From Listeria booriae (GTDB lineage: Bacteria > Bacillota > Bacilli > Lactobacillales > Listeriaceae), in NCBI RefSeq assembly GCF_000766865.1, contig NZ_JNFA01000028.1, forward strand, positions 1 through 64,000: DNA of 64,000 nucleotides, in the 5' to 3' direction. A program made the translations under genes and the position numbers. A model generated the notes under the pieces. It saw nothing but the letters and a program-made list of their open reading frames with translations, was not told the DNA's origin and did no database searches. How positions within the stretch are numbered: position 1 is the stretch's first letter; the number at the start of each line of letters is the position of its first letter. Positions 45,893 to 61,041 of the stretch are shown one piece after another.

Positions 45893-47035
45893 ATGAGTAA
45901 AATCAAAGTAATGAGTGTATTCGGAACGCGCCCAGAAGCAATCAAAATGGCACCGCTTGTTTTAGCGTTAGAAGGGCAGCCCGAATTTTTTGAATCACGC
46001 GTTGTTATTACGGCACAACATCGCGAAATGCTAGACCAAGTTCTGGATATTTTCAATGTACAACCAGACGTCGATTTGAATATTATGCAAAAACAACAAA
46101 CATTAACAGATATTACAACCCGCGCAATGCAGGGTTTGAATGAAGTTATCGCAACAGAAAAACCGGACATCGTTCTTGTCCACGGAGACACGACAACAAG
46201 TTTTGCCGCAGCTTTGGCAGCTTTTTATAATCAAACAGCAATTGGCCACGTAGAAGCGGGCTTGCGCACATGGAATAAATATTCGCCGTTCCCAGAAGAA
46301 ATGAACCGCCAACTAACAGGCGTTATGGCAGACTTGCATTTCTCACCTACTGCACAATCGAAGCAAAACCTGCTAAGCGAAGGTAAAAACGAAGATGCTA
46401 TTTTTGTTACAGGTAACACGGCGATTGATGCGCTGAAAACAACGGTACAAGACGACTATCACCATCCGATTTTGGAAGAATTAGGGGACCATCGTTTAAT
46501 CTTGATGACTGCGCATAGACGTGAGAATTTGGGCGCGCCGATGCAAGGGATTTTCGAAGCCGTTCGTGAAATTGCCGAAGCACGCGAAGACGTTGAAATC
46601 GTGTATCCAATGCACATGAACCCAGCAGTCCGCGAAAAAGCAACAGCAATTCTAGGCGGCCATCCACGTATTCACTTAATCGAACCACTGGATGCCATCG
46701 ATTTCCACAACTTCTTGAAGAAATCCTATCTTGTATTCACCGATTCAGGCGGCGTGCAAGAAGAAGCGCCAGGCATGGGTGTTCCAGTATTAGTCCTGCG
46801 CGACACAACCGAACGTCCAGAAGGCGTAGAAGCAGGCACATTGAAGCTTATCGGTACCGCAAAAGAAGACTTGAAAAAAGAAGCATTTGACCTACTAGAC
46901 AACGAATCATCTTACGCAAAAATGACTAATGCCAACAATCCATACGGTGACGGCGAAGCGTCTGCGCGTATCCTAGAAGCCATCAAATATCACTTCAAAA
47001 AAACAACTGAACGTCCATCTGACTATACAGTCTAA
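45893..47035 (+). CDS. mnaA: UDP-N-acetylglucosamine 2-epimerase (non-hydrolysing)
   Basis: A 380-residue enzyme that supplies UDP-ManNAc for the linkage unit of wall teichoic acid. 'MSVFGTRPEAIKMAPLV', 'VVITAQHREMLDQVLDIF', 'VHGDTTTSFAAALAAF', 'HVEAGLRTWNKYSPFPEEMN' and 'TDSGGVQEEAPGMGVPVLVL' are the family signatures. Its product is used by TagA, encoded at 60.3 kb in this window. Confidence 0.94.
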   Translation: MSKIKVMSVFGTRPEAIKMAPLVLALEGQPEFFESRVVITAQHREMLDQVLDIFNVQPDVDLNIMQKQQTLTDITTRAMQGLNEVIATEKPDIVLVHGDTTTSFAAALAAFYNQTAIGHVEAGLRTWNKYSPFPEEMNRQLTGVMADLHFSPTAQSKQNLLSEGKNEDAIFVTGNTAIDALKTTVQDDYHHPILEELGDHRLILMTAHRRENLGAPMQGIFEAVREIAEAREDVEIVYPMHMNPAVREKATAILGGHPRIHLIEPLDAIDFHNFLKKSYLVFTDSGGVQEEAPGMGVPVLVLRDTTERPEGVEAGTLKLIGTAKEDLKKEAFDLLDNESSYAKMTNANNPYGDGEASARILEAIKYHFKKTTERPSDYTV

Positions 47036-47041
47036 GAGACG

Positions 47042-47079
47042 AAACCATAGTTCCCGATTTTGCGAGCTATGGTTTTTTT
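47042..47079 (+). terminator. Intrinsic terminator of mnaA
   Basis: AAACCATAG (47042-47050) pairs with CTATGGTTT (47067-47075), with the T run to 47079. Confidence 0.85.
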
Positions 47080-47230
47080 AGTACAGTGAAAAAGCAAGAA
47101 ATCCCAATGGAAGCGCCTCATTGTTACAGATATATTACGGCGTCAGTTTTCGCTAGAGCTTTCCAATAGTTTGTGTTAAGATGAACAATGTTATTATCGA
47201 AAGAACCCAAAAGTAACTGTTCTATTCAAT

Positions 47231-47320
47231 GCGTAGGGGATAATTGCTGGTCATACGGCACTGTCTCAATCCCGCCGACGCCTGATTTGTGGCGTAGACC
47301 GAATTGACCCAGATGTGCCG
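47231..47320 (+). ncRNA. Candidate structured RNA upstream of the atp operon
   Basis: Nested pairings: GCGT (47231-47234) with ACGC (47278-47281), GGGAT (47236-47240) with ATCCC (47269-47273). An alternative pairs ACGCC (47278-47282) with GGCGT (47291-47295), and CGGCAC (47256-47261) with GTGCCG (47315-47320). The two sets exclude each other in part. No gene is seen. It matches no RNA family that I can name. Confidence 0.35.
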
Positions 47321-47377
47321 GGTAATTATAACTTTATACTCAAATAAGAATACGTGTTGTACTTTTTCGTTCTTTTT

Positions 47378-47462
47378 CACTGGAAAAGATGCTTATGCAG
47401 TCACGTTATCTGCCCAGAATCTTTTCTTAGCAAACAGGAAAGATTTTTTTGTTTTTCCAGTG
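47378..47462 (+). promoter_or_regulatory. Attenuator-like set of mutually exclusive hairpins
   Basis: Segment 1 CACTGGAAAAGAT (47378-47390), segment 2 ATCTTTTC (47419-47426), segment 3 GGAAAGAT (47437-47444) and segment 4 TTTTCCAGTG (47453-47462). Segments 2 and 3 form a terminator followed by T7 (47444-47450). Segment 1 can instead pair with 2, or with 4. This is the logic of a terminator/antiterminator switch or the 3' end of a small RNA. Confidence 0.55.
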
Positions 47463-47627
47463 TCTTACGGAGGTGTGGCGTGTGGAAATGCGTACGACAA
47501 AGTCAAAGTCTACGCGATATATGTAACTTTTCAAAAAAATGTTAAAAATTAATTCGCATTATTTCCAAGCGGTAGTGGAAGTGTGGTAAAATTGTAGACA
47601 AGTGGGTACGGAATTTGTGAAAAGATA

Positions 47628-47657
47628 TTGACTTTTTACTTTTGCCTATTGTATGCT
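47628..47657 (+). promoter_or_regulatory. Promoter of the atp operon
   Basis: TTGACT (47628-47633), 18-bp spacer, TATGCT (47652-47657). Transcription would start near 47664. Confidence 0.6.
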
Positions 47658-47712
47658 AAAAACTAGCACGCTGATAAGGCTTACAAGCGTGTTCGGCTTT
47701 TTGTTAGCATAC
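47651..47712 (+). terminator. Hairpin in the atp leader
   Basis: AGCACGCT (47665-47672) pairs with AGCGTGTT (47686-47693, one G-U), followed by GGCTTTTTGTT. At DNA level GTATGCTAA (47651-47659) and TTAGCATAC (47704-47712) enclose it. It could act as a leader attenuator of the atp operon. Confidence 0.45.
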
Positions 47713-47793
47713 AGGTAATGTGTAAAAAATCACAAAGTCTAAACTTGCTTCTGTCGTAAAATCTTAGTCACGTTTTATGGACGGGAAACAAAA

Positions 47794-48213
47794 TTGGCCA
47801 ATAACATTAAAGAAAGGACATCTGCCGGAATGTTAGAATCACTGATAGGAATGTATCATCGTCATCAGAAGTACATCATTGCGTTTGTTGGCATATGCGT
47901 AGCTGGATGGTTGCTAACCCCACATGTACATATTTTTTTGGGGCTAAAGCTAGGGATTATTGTAGGTTGGTTTAACTACTGGCTTCTAATGCGACGCACG
48001 CAAGCCATGACGAAAGCGATTGCTGAAAAGCGAACTTTCTATGGTATGGGAACAACTGCAAGAATGGGAAGCGTTCTACTTGCAACAATCATTGCGACAC
48101 AAGTGCCAGATTTTTTTCACGTTTATAGTATGGTGATTGGTTTGGGCATTGTTTATTCCGTGGTTTTCTTAGATTTTGTTATCTATTCCATCTACCGGAA
48201 GAAAAACGCTTAA
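47794..48213 (+). CDS. atpI: ATP synthase protein I
   Basis: A 139-residue membrane protein with about four hydrophobic segments, at the head of the atp operon, where AtpI assists assembly of the c-ring. The start is uncertain: TTG 47794 gives the longest form, while ATG 47830 lies downstream of AGAAAGGA but with a long 14-base gap. 'GLKLGIIVGWFNYWLLMRR' in the middle is typical of Firmicute AtpI. Confidence 0.8.
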   Translation: MANNIKERTSAGMLESLIGMYHRHQKYIIAFVGICVAGWLLTPHVHIFLGLKLGIIVGWFNYWLLMRRTQAMTKAIAEKRTFYGMGTTARMGSVLLATIIATQVPDFFHVYSMVIGLGIVYSVVFLDFVIYSIYRKKNA

Positions 48214-48228
48214 AAGAGAGAGGGGTGA

Positions 48229-48951
<723 letters not shown>

Positions 48952-49036
48952 GCAACACTCGCCACATCAAGGAGAAGTCAGACGTATGGGGCAAAACCCA
49001 TAATCTTGTAATAAACAAAAATAATTTAGAAGATAA

Positions 49037-49273
<237 letters not shown>

Positions 49274-49335
49274 TCGACATTTTTGGCGGGAACATACTCG
49301 CCATTCCTTTGTGTAAAGGCATGAAACGATACTAA

Positions 49336-51958
<2,623 letters not shown>

Positions 51959-51995
51959 TCAAGTTTTTGACTGACAAACGAAACAAAGGTGGTGA

Positions 51996-52865
<870 letters not shown>

Positions 52866-52872
52866 TATTTGA

Positions 52873-54354
<1,482 letters not shown>

Positions 54355-54357
54355 TAA

Positions 54358-54780
<423 letters not shown>

Positions 54781-54786
54781 TTTCTC

Positions 54787-54838
54787 ACAAGTTTGGAGCT
54801 AATTACTCGTAAAAGGAGTCTAGCTCCAAACTTGTTTA
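54787..54838 (+). terminator. Intrinsic terminator of the atp operon
   Basis: A perfect 15-bp stem (54787-54801 with 54821-54835) and a short T-rich tail. Confidence 0.85.
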
Positions 54839-54941
54839 TTACATTTTGCAAAAAAACCACAATATAAAGCATATAAAATTGTTATTCTGTAACATTCCTG
54901 TTAAAATAGGATAGGTTGGTAAAAAATAATGGAGGCCACAG

Positions 54942-55181
54942 ATGTATACAGTTATTGGACAACAAGCAATTATCGTAATGATTTCACATCTTCTTTTTAT
55001 TGTCATTACATTTTGGGCATTACAGGCGCTTAATTTCGAGAAACTAATACGCCGAGATCATGTTATTCAAGCACGAGTCCTATATTTAATTATCGCCGTA
55101 GCTTTAGGAGTTACCATAAGTAATTTCTTTTTAGACTATTTCATCTCAGCTAGACAACTCGGAAATCTGTTCGGCAACTAA
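54942..55181 (+). CDS. DUF1146 membrane protein (YwzB-like)
   Basis: A 79-residue protein with two hydrophobic segments ('VMISHLLFIVITFWALQAL' and 'VLYLIIAVALGVTISNFFLD') joined by the basic loop 'NFEKLIRRDHVIQA'. Family function is unknown. Its place between atpC and murA is conserved in Bacillus and Listeria. Ribosome site TGGAGG. Confidence 0.8.
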   Translation: MYTVIGQQAIIVMISHLLFIVITFWALQALNFEKLIRRDHVIQARVLYLIIAVALGVTISNFFLDYFISARQLGNLFGN

Positions 55182-55364
55182 TTTTTAACATTATTAAGAG
55201 GTTATAGTTGGTATACCTCTCTTAAAATTAGTGTTGAAATTAGGCAGTCATTAATGTTAGAATGTCATAGTGCGTTTAAATTCGCATAATTTCATTTCAA
55301 TATTAATTTTAAGTGATATATACCAGTTTATGAATAGAGTAATTAATACGCGGAGGGGTTCGTT

Positions 55365-56648
55365 TTGGAAAAAATTATAGTCCGTGGAGGAAAACAGTTA
55401 CAAGGAACAGTGAAAGTTGAAGGGGCAAAAAATGCTGTTCTGCCTGTTATCGCCGCTACATTATTGGCAAGTAAAGGAACAAGTACGTTAAGAAATGTTC
55501 CACGTTTATCGGATGTTTACACAATTAATGAAGTACTCAAATATTTGAAAGCAGACGTATCATTTGAAGACAACACAGTAACTGTGGATGCTACAGGTGA
55601 TATTCTTTCTGATACTCCATTTGAATATGTTCGCAAAATGCGGGCGTCAATCGTTGTAATGGGGCCTCTATTAGCACGTACTGGTTCAGCGAAAGTTGCT
55701 CTTCCAGGAGGTTGTGCGATCGGATCTCGTCCAGTTGACCTTCATCTAAAAGGTTTTGAAGCAATGGGCGCTAATGTGAAAATTGAAAATGGCTATATAG
55801 AAGCAACTGCAGACAAATTATCTGGTGCTAAAATATACTTAGATTTTCCAAGTGTGGGCGCTACTCAAAACATCATGATGGCAGCTACTTTAGCGGAAGG
55901 CACTACAGTAATCGAAAACGTTGCTCGTGAACCAGAAATTGTTGATTTAGCTAACTTCCTTAATCAAATGGGTGCACGTGTCATCGGTGCAGGAACAGAA
56001 GTTATCCGTATCGAAGGCGTTAAAGAATTGACGGCAACGGATCATTCTATCATCCCTGACCGTATCGAAGCTGGAACATTCATGATTGCAGCCGCTATTA
56101 CAGGCGGTAATGTACTTATTGAAGAGATGGTACCAGAACACATTAGCTCGCTTATTGCTAAGCTAGAAGAAATGGGCGTTAAAATTACAGAAGAAGACAA
56201 TGGCGTACGTGTTATCGGACCAAAACATTTGCGAGCAGTTGATGTTAAAACATTGCCGCACCCTGGCTTCCCTACGGATATGCAATCACAAATGATGGTT
56301 ATCCAAATGCTAAGCGAAGGCACAAGCGTAATGACCGAAACCGTATTTGAAAATCGCTTCATGCACGTAGAAGAAATGCGCCGTATGAATGCTGATATGA
56401 AAATCGAAGGACACTCTGTTATAATATCTGGTCCTGCAAAACTTCAAGGTGCTGAAGTCGCAGCAACAGATTTACGCGCAGCAGCAGCATTAATTTTAGC
56501 AGGTCTTGTTGCAGAGGGTTATACACAAGTAACAGAACTTAAATATCTCGATCGTGGTTATTATGATTTCCATAAGAAACTCCAAGCACTGGGCGCGGAT
56601 ATCGAGCGTACGAGTGATACTAAAAAAGTTGAAGCAGACACTATTTAA
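55365..56648 (+). CDS. murA: UDP-N-acetylglucosamine 1-carboxyvinyltransferase MurA
   Basis: A 427-residue enzyme for the first committed step of peptidoglycan synthesis. The TTG start is preceded by CGGAGGGG. '[18 protein letters not shown]' contains the conserved Lys/Asn pair, and '[19 protein letters not shown]' the catalytic Cys117. It is the paralogue of MurZ at 24.8 kb, and by position beside atpC and mbl it is the MurA (MurAA) form. Confidence 0.94.
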   Translation: MEKIIVRGGKQLQGTVKVEGAKNAVLPVIAATLLASKGTSTLRNVPRLSDVYTINEVLKYLKADVSFEDNTVTVDATGDILSDTPFEYVRKMRASIVVMGPLLARTGSAKVALPGGCAIGSRPVDLHLKGFEAMGANVKIENGYIEATADKLSGAKIYLDFPSVGATQNIMMAATLAEGTTVIENVAREPEIVDLANFLNQMGARVIGAGTEVIRIEGVKELTATDHSIIPDRIEAGTFMIAAAITGGNVLIEEMVPEHISSLIAKLEEMGVKITEEDNGVRVIGPKHLRAVDVKTLPHPGFPTDMQSQMMVIQMLSEGTSVMTETVFENRFMHVEEMRRMNADMKIEGHSVIISGPAKLQGAEVAATDLRAAAALILAGLVAEGYTQVTELKYLDRGYYDFHKKLQALGADIERTSDTKKVEADTI

Positions 56649-56654
56649 TAATCG

Positions 56655-56686
56655 AAGAACTAGGTCGTATAGGCCTAGTTCTTTTC
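56655..56686 (+). terminator. Intrinsic terminator of murA
   Basis: AAGAACTAGG (56655-56664) pairs perfectly with CCTAGTTCTT (56674-56683), then a short T run. Confidence 0.8.
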
Positions 56687-56732
56687 TAAATTGTAAACCT
56701 TTAATGAAAATATATATAAGTTATAAGAAATA

Positions 56733-56741
56733 TGCTATAAT
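56733..56741 (+). promoter_or_regulatory. Extended -10 promoter of mbl
   Basis: TGCTATAAT, an extended -10 element 61 bases before the mbl start codon. No clear -35. Confidence 0.5.
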
Positions 56742-56802
56742 GCAAATGAGATAGTACGAAGTATTACATATGAAACAACTCAGAAAGGGGTCATTATAAA
56801 CT

Positions 56803-57795
56803 ATGGCAAAAGATGTTGGGATTGATCTAGGAACAGCAAATGTTTTAATTCATGTAAAAGGAAAAGGGATTGTACTAAACGAGCCATCAGTCGTAGCAAT
56901 TAACAATGTCACAAATGAAGTATTGGCTGTAGGAACAGAAGCTAGAAATATGGTAGGAAGAACTCCAGGTAATATTACGGCGATTAAACCAATGAAAGAT
57001 GGTGTGATAGCCGATTTTGATATTGTTCAAGAAATGTTACGTTTCTTCTTGCAGAAGCTTGATTTGAAAAGCTTTTTCTCAAAACCGAGAATATTAATTT
57101 GTTGTCCAACAAACATTACTTCAGTCGAACAAAAAGCAATTCGAGAAGCAGCTGAAAGAAGCGGCGGGAAACAAGTCTTTATGGAAGAAGAGCCTAAAGT
57201 AGCTGCGATTGGTGCAGGTATGGATATCTTCCAGCCAAGTGGTAATATGGTTATTGATATTGGTGGAGGAACAACGGATATCGCAGTACTCTCAATGGGT
57301 GATATCGTAACAAGTAGATCGGTAAAACTTGCAGGTAATCAATTAGATGGCGATATCCTACACTATATTAAGAGAACATATAATCTTTTAATTGGTGAGC
57401 GTACATCGGAAGAACTGAAAATCAATGTAGCTACAGCGTCTCCTGGTGCAAGACAAGAGTCTATGGATATTCGTGGTAGAGACTTAGTGACAGGGTTACC
57501 TAAGACAGTCACAGTAACAAGTGATGAAATCGAATTGGCACTAAGAGAATCAGTTAATGTCATTGTTCAGGCAGCAAAACAAGTACTAGAGCAAACTCCG
57601 CCAGAACTATCGGCAGACATTATTGATCGGGGTATTATCATGACTGGCGGCGGCTCGCTTTTACATGGCTTGGACGAATTATTGGCTGAGGAATTGAAAG
57701 TCCCAGTTCTTCTAGCTGAAAATCCATTAGATGCTGTAGCTATAGGTACAGGAATTCTTTTAGAGAATGCAAGAACTAAGAAAAGCTGGCGTTAA
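56803..57795 (+). CDS. mbl: Rod-shape protein Mbl (MreB-like actin)
   Basis: A 330-residue bacterial actin that forms filaments under the membrane and guides side-wall synthesis. The actin-fold ATP motifs are 'GIDLGTANVLIHVKGKG' (phosphate 1), 'VIDIGGGTTDIAVLSMG' (phosphate 2) and 'IIMTGGGSLLHGLDELL' (adenosine). Position between murA and fabZ supports Mbl rather than MreB, which normally lies with mreCD. Confidence 0.92.
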   Translation: MAKDVGIDLGTANVLIHVKGKGIVLNEPSVVAINNVTNEVLAVGTEARNMVGRTPGNITAIKPMKDGVIADFDIVQEMLRFFLQKLDLKSFFSKPRILICCPTNITSVEQKAIREAAERSGGKQVFMEEEPKVAAIGAGMDIFQPSGNMVIDIGGGTTDIAVLSMGDIVTSRSVKLAGNQLDGDILHYIKRTYNLLIGERTSEELKINVATASPGARQESMDIRGRDLVTGLPKTVTVTSDEIELALRESVNVIVQAAKQVLEQTPPELSADIIDRGIIMTGGGSLLHGLDELLAEELKVPVLLAENPLDAVAIGTGILLENARTKKSWR

Positions 57796-57832
57796 CAAGC
57801 TAATCTAGTTAATAATTGTACGGAGGTTTAGT

Positions 57833-58264
57833 ATGTTAGATATAAGCGAGATTAAAAAAATATTACCGCATAGGTATCCATTTCTTTTAGTAGACAGAGT
57901 CATTGAGTTAGAAGACAAAAAAGTAGTTGCAATAAAAAATGTAACTGCGAACGAAGAGTTCTTCAACGGACACTTTCCAGAATACCCGGTTATGCCAGGT
58001 GTACTAATTGTAGAGGCACTGGCTCAAACGAGTGGTATTGCAATGATGCAAGTAGAAGGAAATGAAGGCAAGATAGGCTTATTTGCCGGAATTGATAATT
58101 GTAGATTTAAAAGACAAGTTATACCAGGCGATCAATTGCGTCTTGAAGCTGAGATACTTAGACTAAGGGGCTCTATAGCAAAAGCGCAAGTAAGGGCCAC
58201 GGTTGATGGAGATATTGTTTGTGAAGCAGAAATAATGTTTGCTTTAACTGATGTAAACAAATAA
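57833..58264 (+). CDS. fabZ: 3-hydroxyacyl-ACP dehydratase FabZ
   Basis: A 143-residue hot-dog-fold enzyme of fatty acid synthesis. '[15 protein letters not shown]' starts the family core, and the catalytic His is in '[20 protein letters not shown]' together with the Glu. It follows mbl by 37 bp, so co-transcription is likely. Confidence 0.95.
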   Translation: MLDISEIKKILPHRYPFLLVDRVIELEDKKVVAIKNVTANEEFFNGHFPEYPVMPGVLIVEALAQTSGIAMMQVEGNEGKIGLFAGIDNCRFKRQVIPGDQLRLEAEILRLRGSIAKAQVRATVDGDIVCEAEIMFALTDVNK

Positions 58265-58270
58265 TGAATG

Positions 58271-58304
58271 AATAAGTCGCGACTCGTTCGTGGCTTATTT
58301 TATT
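58271..58304 (+). terminator. Intrinsic terminator of fabZ
   Basis: AATAAGTCGCGA (58271-58282) pairs with TCGTGGCTTATT (58288-58299, two wobbles), then T-rich. Confidence 0.75.
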
Positions 58305-58546
58305 TGAATCTGAATTTAGAATTCGAGAATAACACAGTTAACTTCAAAAATAAAGCGAATAAAAAACTTCCCAAAAGGTGAAAATTCTATTTTAACAGGA
58401 CGTATTTGAGACATAATTATATTTTCCTTTAGAGAAAATCTGTTTTCCAAGACTATTAAACCTATGAAAAAAATTTTTAGTGATTTTACAAAAGGTAAGT
58501 GAAGTATTATGCTGTATTCAACTTGAAAATAGGAGTGGGTGCATAT

Positions 58547-58915
58547 ATGATTAACCAAGTGACAATTGTAGGAAGACTAACTGAAGATCCTGAAATAAGA
58601 TTCACATCGGATGATAAGGCGGTGGTGAATGTAACGGTTGCATTAAATCGTTTTGGCAAAGGTAGAAGAGTAGACCACGCGGCCGATTTTATACCATGCG
58701 TTATTTGGGGAAAGCAAGCAGAGAATACGGTAGAATATTGTCAAAAAGGCACGTTGGTGGGAATTATTGGTGAATTACAGACTCGAAATTACACGAATAG
58801 AGAGGAGAAGAAAATTTATGTAACGGAAGTGTTAGTGGATAAAATACGCTTTTTAAATAAAAAAAGGGAAAGTAAGGAAATGGAGATAGAGGAAGAGCAA
58901 GAATTAGAGGGCTGA
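58547..58915 (+). CDS. ssbB: Single-stranded DNA-binding protein (SsbB/YwpH-like)
   Basis: A 122-residue OB-fold protein. The start is ATG 58547, after AGGAGTGGG. 'INQVTIVGRLTEDPEIRFT' and 'DFIPCVIWGKQAENTVEYC' are SSB motifs. It lacks the acidic 'DDDLPF' tip of the main SSB, ending instead in a Glu-rich tail ('MEIEEEQELEG'). In B. subtilis the paralogue at the same place (next to fabZ and mbl) is the competence SSB. A dyad GAAAATCTGTTTTC (58434-58447) upstream resembles half of a ComK site. Confidence 0.83.
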   Translation: MINQVTIVGRLTEDPEIRFTSDDKAVVNVTVALNRFGKGRRVDHAADFIPCVIWGKQAENTVEYCQKGTLVGIIGELQTRNYTNREEKKIYVTEVLVDKIRFLNKKRESKEMEIEEEQELEG

Positions 58916-59315
58916 AACAGCGATAATATTTGTAATCTCTTGTCATATTTCAAGGGAAATGAAGCATAAATCCTTTTATCTAAAAATTATTTGGGCAAAT
59001 TCTCAGTTTTTTTGAAATAAAACAAAGGGTATTTAAAAATATATTGATATAAAAATATTATTTTAATGAACTATAATTCTAAGCTAGTTTTAAATTGTAG
59101 GGCACTGGTACAATAGGGTTCAAAAGCATTTATCCTAATTATTATTAGAAAAATGTTTTAGAAAGAAAATTAAATCAATATAGTTGATTAACAAATGTTA
59201 CGCACAAAGATAGCGATTAATGCTTCATGTCACGTAGCTTTAATAGTTTAGTAACCAAAATCCATTTTCCATATGATACGATTGTTCTCGAAGTTATCAA
59301 GGAGGTAATTGTTAC
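58916..59315 (+). other. 400-bp AT-rich leader region of the 3D protein gene
   Basis: No gene. Several TGTWAC-like hexamers occur (for example near 58932, 59196 and 59308), but none forms the exact spaced direct repeat of a WalR site. No strong terminator or known riboswitch core was recognised. Confidence 0.35.
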
Positions 59316-60149
59316 ATGAAAAAAACAGTAGTAACTATCGCAGCTGGGTTAGTTTTAGCTGGTGGAGTTGGATCGACGCAAGCAAGTGCCGCAGAATATA
59401 CGGTTAAGCCAGGGGATTCCCTTTGGAAAATTTCTAATGAAAATAATGTCTCTATAAATCAAATAAAAGTGGCTAACAAATTGACGTCGAATCTAATTTT
59501 TCCTAATCAAAAATTAGAAGTAGGAACTGCCGCACCTGAAGCAACTACTACAGCAAAAACGTATACAATTGTATCAGGAGATACCCTAAGCAAAATTGCT
59601 TTGGAAAACAGTGTTACAGTAGCTGAGTTAAAGAAATGGAACGAGTTGTCGTCTGACTTAATTATTGCGGGTAATACTTTGAAAATTATCAGTGATTCTC
59701 AAGAAACAGTGGCACCAAAACAAGAAGTGAAAGAAAGTACATCTTCTAATTCAAGTGTCCAAGAGCAACAACCAACTCAAAAACAACAACCGCAACAAAA
59801 ATCAAATAGCAATCAACAAAGTAGCCAATCTCAAAGCTCTAGCAAAAGCTCATCAAAAAGCGTTGCTAAAGAAATCACAGTGACGGCTACTGCATATAGT
59901 AAGGCGGAACCAGGTATGGGACATATTACAGCTTCAGGTATTGATTTGAACGATAATCCTCGAGTAATTGCTGTGGATCCTTCCGTTATCCCACTAGGAA
60001 CGAAAGTTTACGTTGAAGGATACGGAGAAGCTATTGCTGCTGATACTGGCGGTGCCATCAAAGGAAACAAAATTGATGTGCATATGAATACGGTACAAGC
60101 ATGCTATAATTGGGGCGTTAAAACAGTTAAAGTACAAATACTTAACTAA
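59316..60149 (+). CDS. Secreted LysM / 3D-domain cell-wall hydrolase (YocH-like)
   Basis: A 277-residue protein. The signal peptide ('TVVTIAAGLVLAGGVGSTQA', cut at 'ASA-AE') is followed by two LysM peptidoglycan-binding repeats at ~27-70 ('YTVKPGDSLWKISNENNVSI') and ~82-126 ('YTIVSGDTLSKIALENSVTV'). A Ser/Gln-rich linker follows. The C-terminal 3D domain has its three conserved aspartates in 'VIAVDPSVIPLGTKVYVEGY', 'AADTGGAIKGN' and 'KIDVHM'. 3D domains are lytic-transglycosylase-like and remodel the wall. AAGGAGG precedes the start. Confidence 0.92.
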   Translation: MKKTVVTIAAGLVLAGGVGSTQASAAEYTVKPGDSLWKISNENNVSINQIKVANKLTSNLIFPNQKLEVGTAAPEATTTAKTYTIVSGDTLSKIALENSVTVAELKKWNELSSDLIIAGNTLKIISDSQETVAPKQEVKESTSSNSSVQEQQPTQKQQPQQKSNSNQQSSQSQSSSKSSSKSVAKEITVTATAYSKAEPGMGHITASGIDLNDNPRVIAVDPSVIPLGTKVYVEGYGEAIAADTGGAIKGNKIDVHMNTVQACYNWGVKTVKVQILN

Positions 60150-60164
60150 AAATAGTCTTACAGG

Positions 60165-60198
60165 ATCGTGGCTAATTCCATTTAGCCGCGATTTTTTT
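60165..60198 (+). terminator. Intrinsic terminator of the 3D protein gene
   Basis: ATCGTGGCTAA (60165-60175) pairs with TTAGCCGCGAT (60182-60192, one T-G), then T7. Confidence 0.85.
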
Positions 60199-60300
60199 AT
60201 GTTTTCATACATAAATCGTATAATATTATCTAATTTTAACATAGGAAGAATTGAATATTTATGATAAACTAATAGCTAGGAGAAATATAGGAGTGAGCAT

Positions 60301-61032
60301 ATGGAACAGACTGTAGAGATTTTAGGTATTCCGTTTTATAATGTTTCTCAAAATGCTTTTATAGAAGAGTTGATGGGGGCAGCAGCGAACAACGAACGTA
60401 GATTTGTTGTGACCGCTAATCCGGAAATTGTAATGCATGCGCAACAAGATATTGCTTTTAACCAAGCTGTTCTGAATGCGGACTATATTGTCGCTGATGG
60501 CATTGGTGTTGTAAAAGCAGCGAGTAGTATTGGAAAGCCGTTGCAGGGCCGAGTAACTGGTTATGATACCATGCTCGGACTTTTAAAAAGGGCAAATGAA
60601 ATGAAAATGCGAGTATACTTTCTTGGCGCAAAGCCAAATGTTATAGAAAAAGTGGTTGAACAAGTTCAAATTAATTATCAAAATATTGAAGTTGTTGGGG
60701 CACGCGATGGGTACTTTTCTGCGGAGGAATCTGCCCTAATTGCGGAGGAAATTACTGCGAGTGAGGCGGATTTTGTTTTCTTAGCGCTAGGGTTTCCTAG
60801 ACAAGAGAAATGGATAGCAGCTAATTTAGAGAATTTCAAGAAGGGGATTTTTATAGGCGTTGGTGGAAGTTTTGACGTCTTTTCAGGGTGCACGAAAAGA
60901 GCGCCAGGAATTTGGGTTAAGCTCAATTTAGAATGGCTGTACCGAATTTTGTCACAACCAAGTAGGTGGAGAAGGGCAATGGCAATTCCGCGATTCATGG
61001 CAGCTGTACAACGACAAAGAAAGCAAGGGTGA
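60301..61032 (+). CDS. tagA: N-acetylmannosaminyltransferase TagA (teichoic acid linkage unit)
   Basis: A 243-residue WecG/TagA/CpsF-family glycosyltransferase. It adds ManNAc from UDP-ManNAc to undecaprenyl-PP-GlcNAc. 'VTANPEIVMHAQQD', 'ADYIVADGIGVVKAA', 'VYFLGAKPNVIEK' and 'FLALGFPRQEKWIA' are the family blocks, followed by 'GVGGSFDVFSGCTKRAPG'. It works after TagO (62.2 kb) with the UDP-ManNAc made by MnaA (45.9 kb). Ribosome site AGGAGTGA. Confidence 0.93.
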   Translation: MEQTVEILGIPFYNVSQNAFIEELMGAAANNERRFVVTANPEIVMHAQQDIAFNQAVLNADYIVADGIGVVKAASSIGKPLQGRVTGYDTMLGLLKRANEMKMRVYFLGAKPNVIEKVVEQVQINYQNIEVVGARDGYFSAEESALIAEEITASEADFVFLALGFPRQEKWIAANLENFKKGIFIGVGGSFDVFSGCTKRAPGIWVKLNLEWLYRILSQPSRWRRAMAIPRFMAAVQRQRKQG

Positions 61033-61041
61033 TTCTGAGTT

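Noticed and set aside
47231-47320. A tRNA, tmRNA or T-box leader upstream of atpI
   Set aside because: No cloverleaf with a T-arm GTTCRANNC, no tag frame and no T-box core sequence was present.
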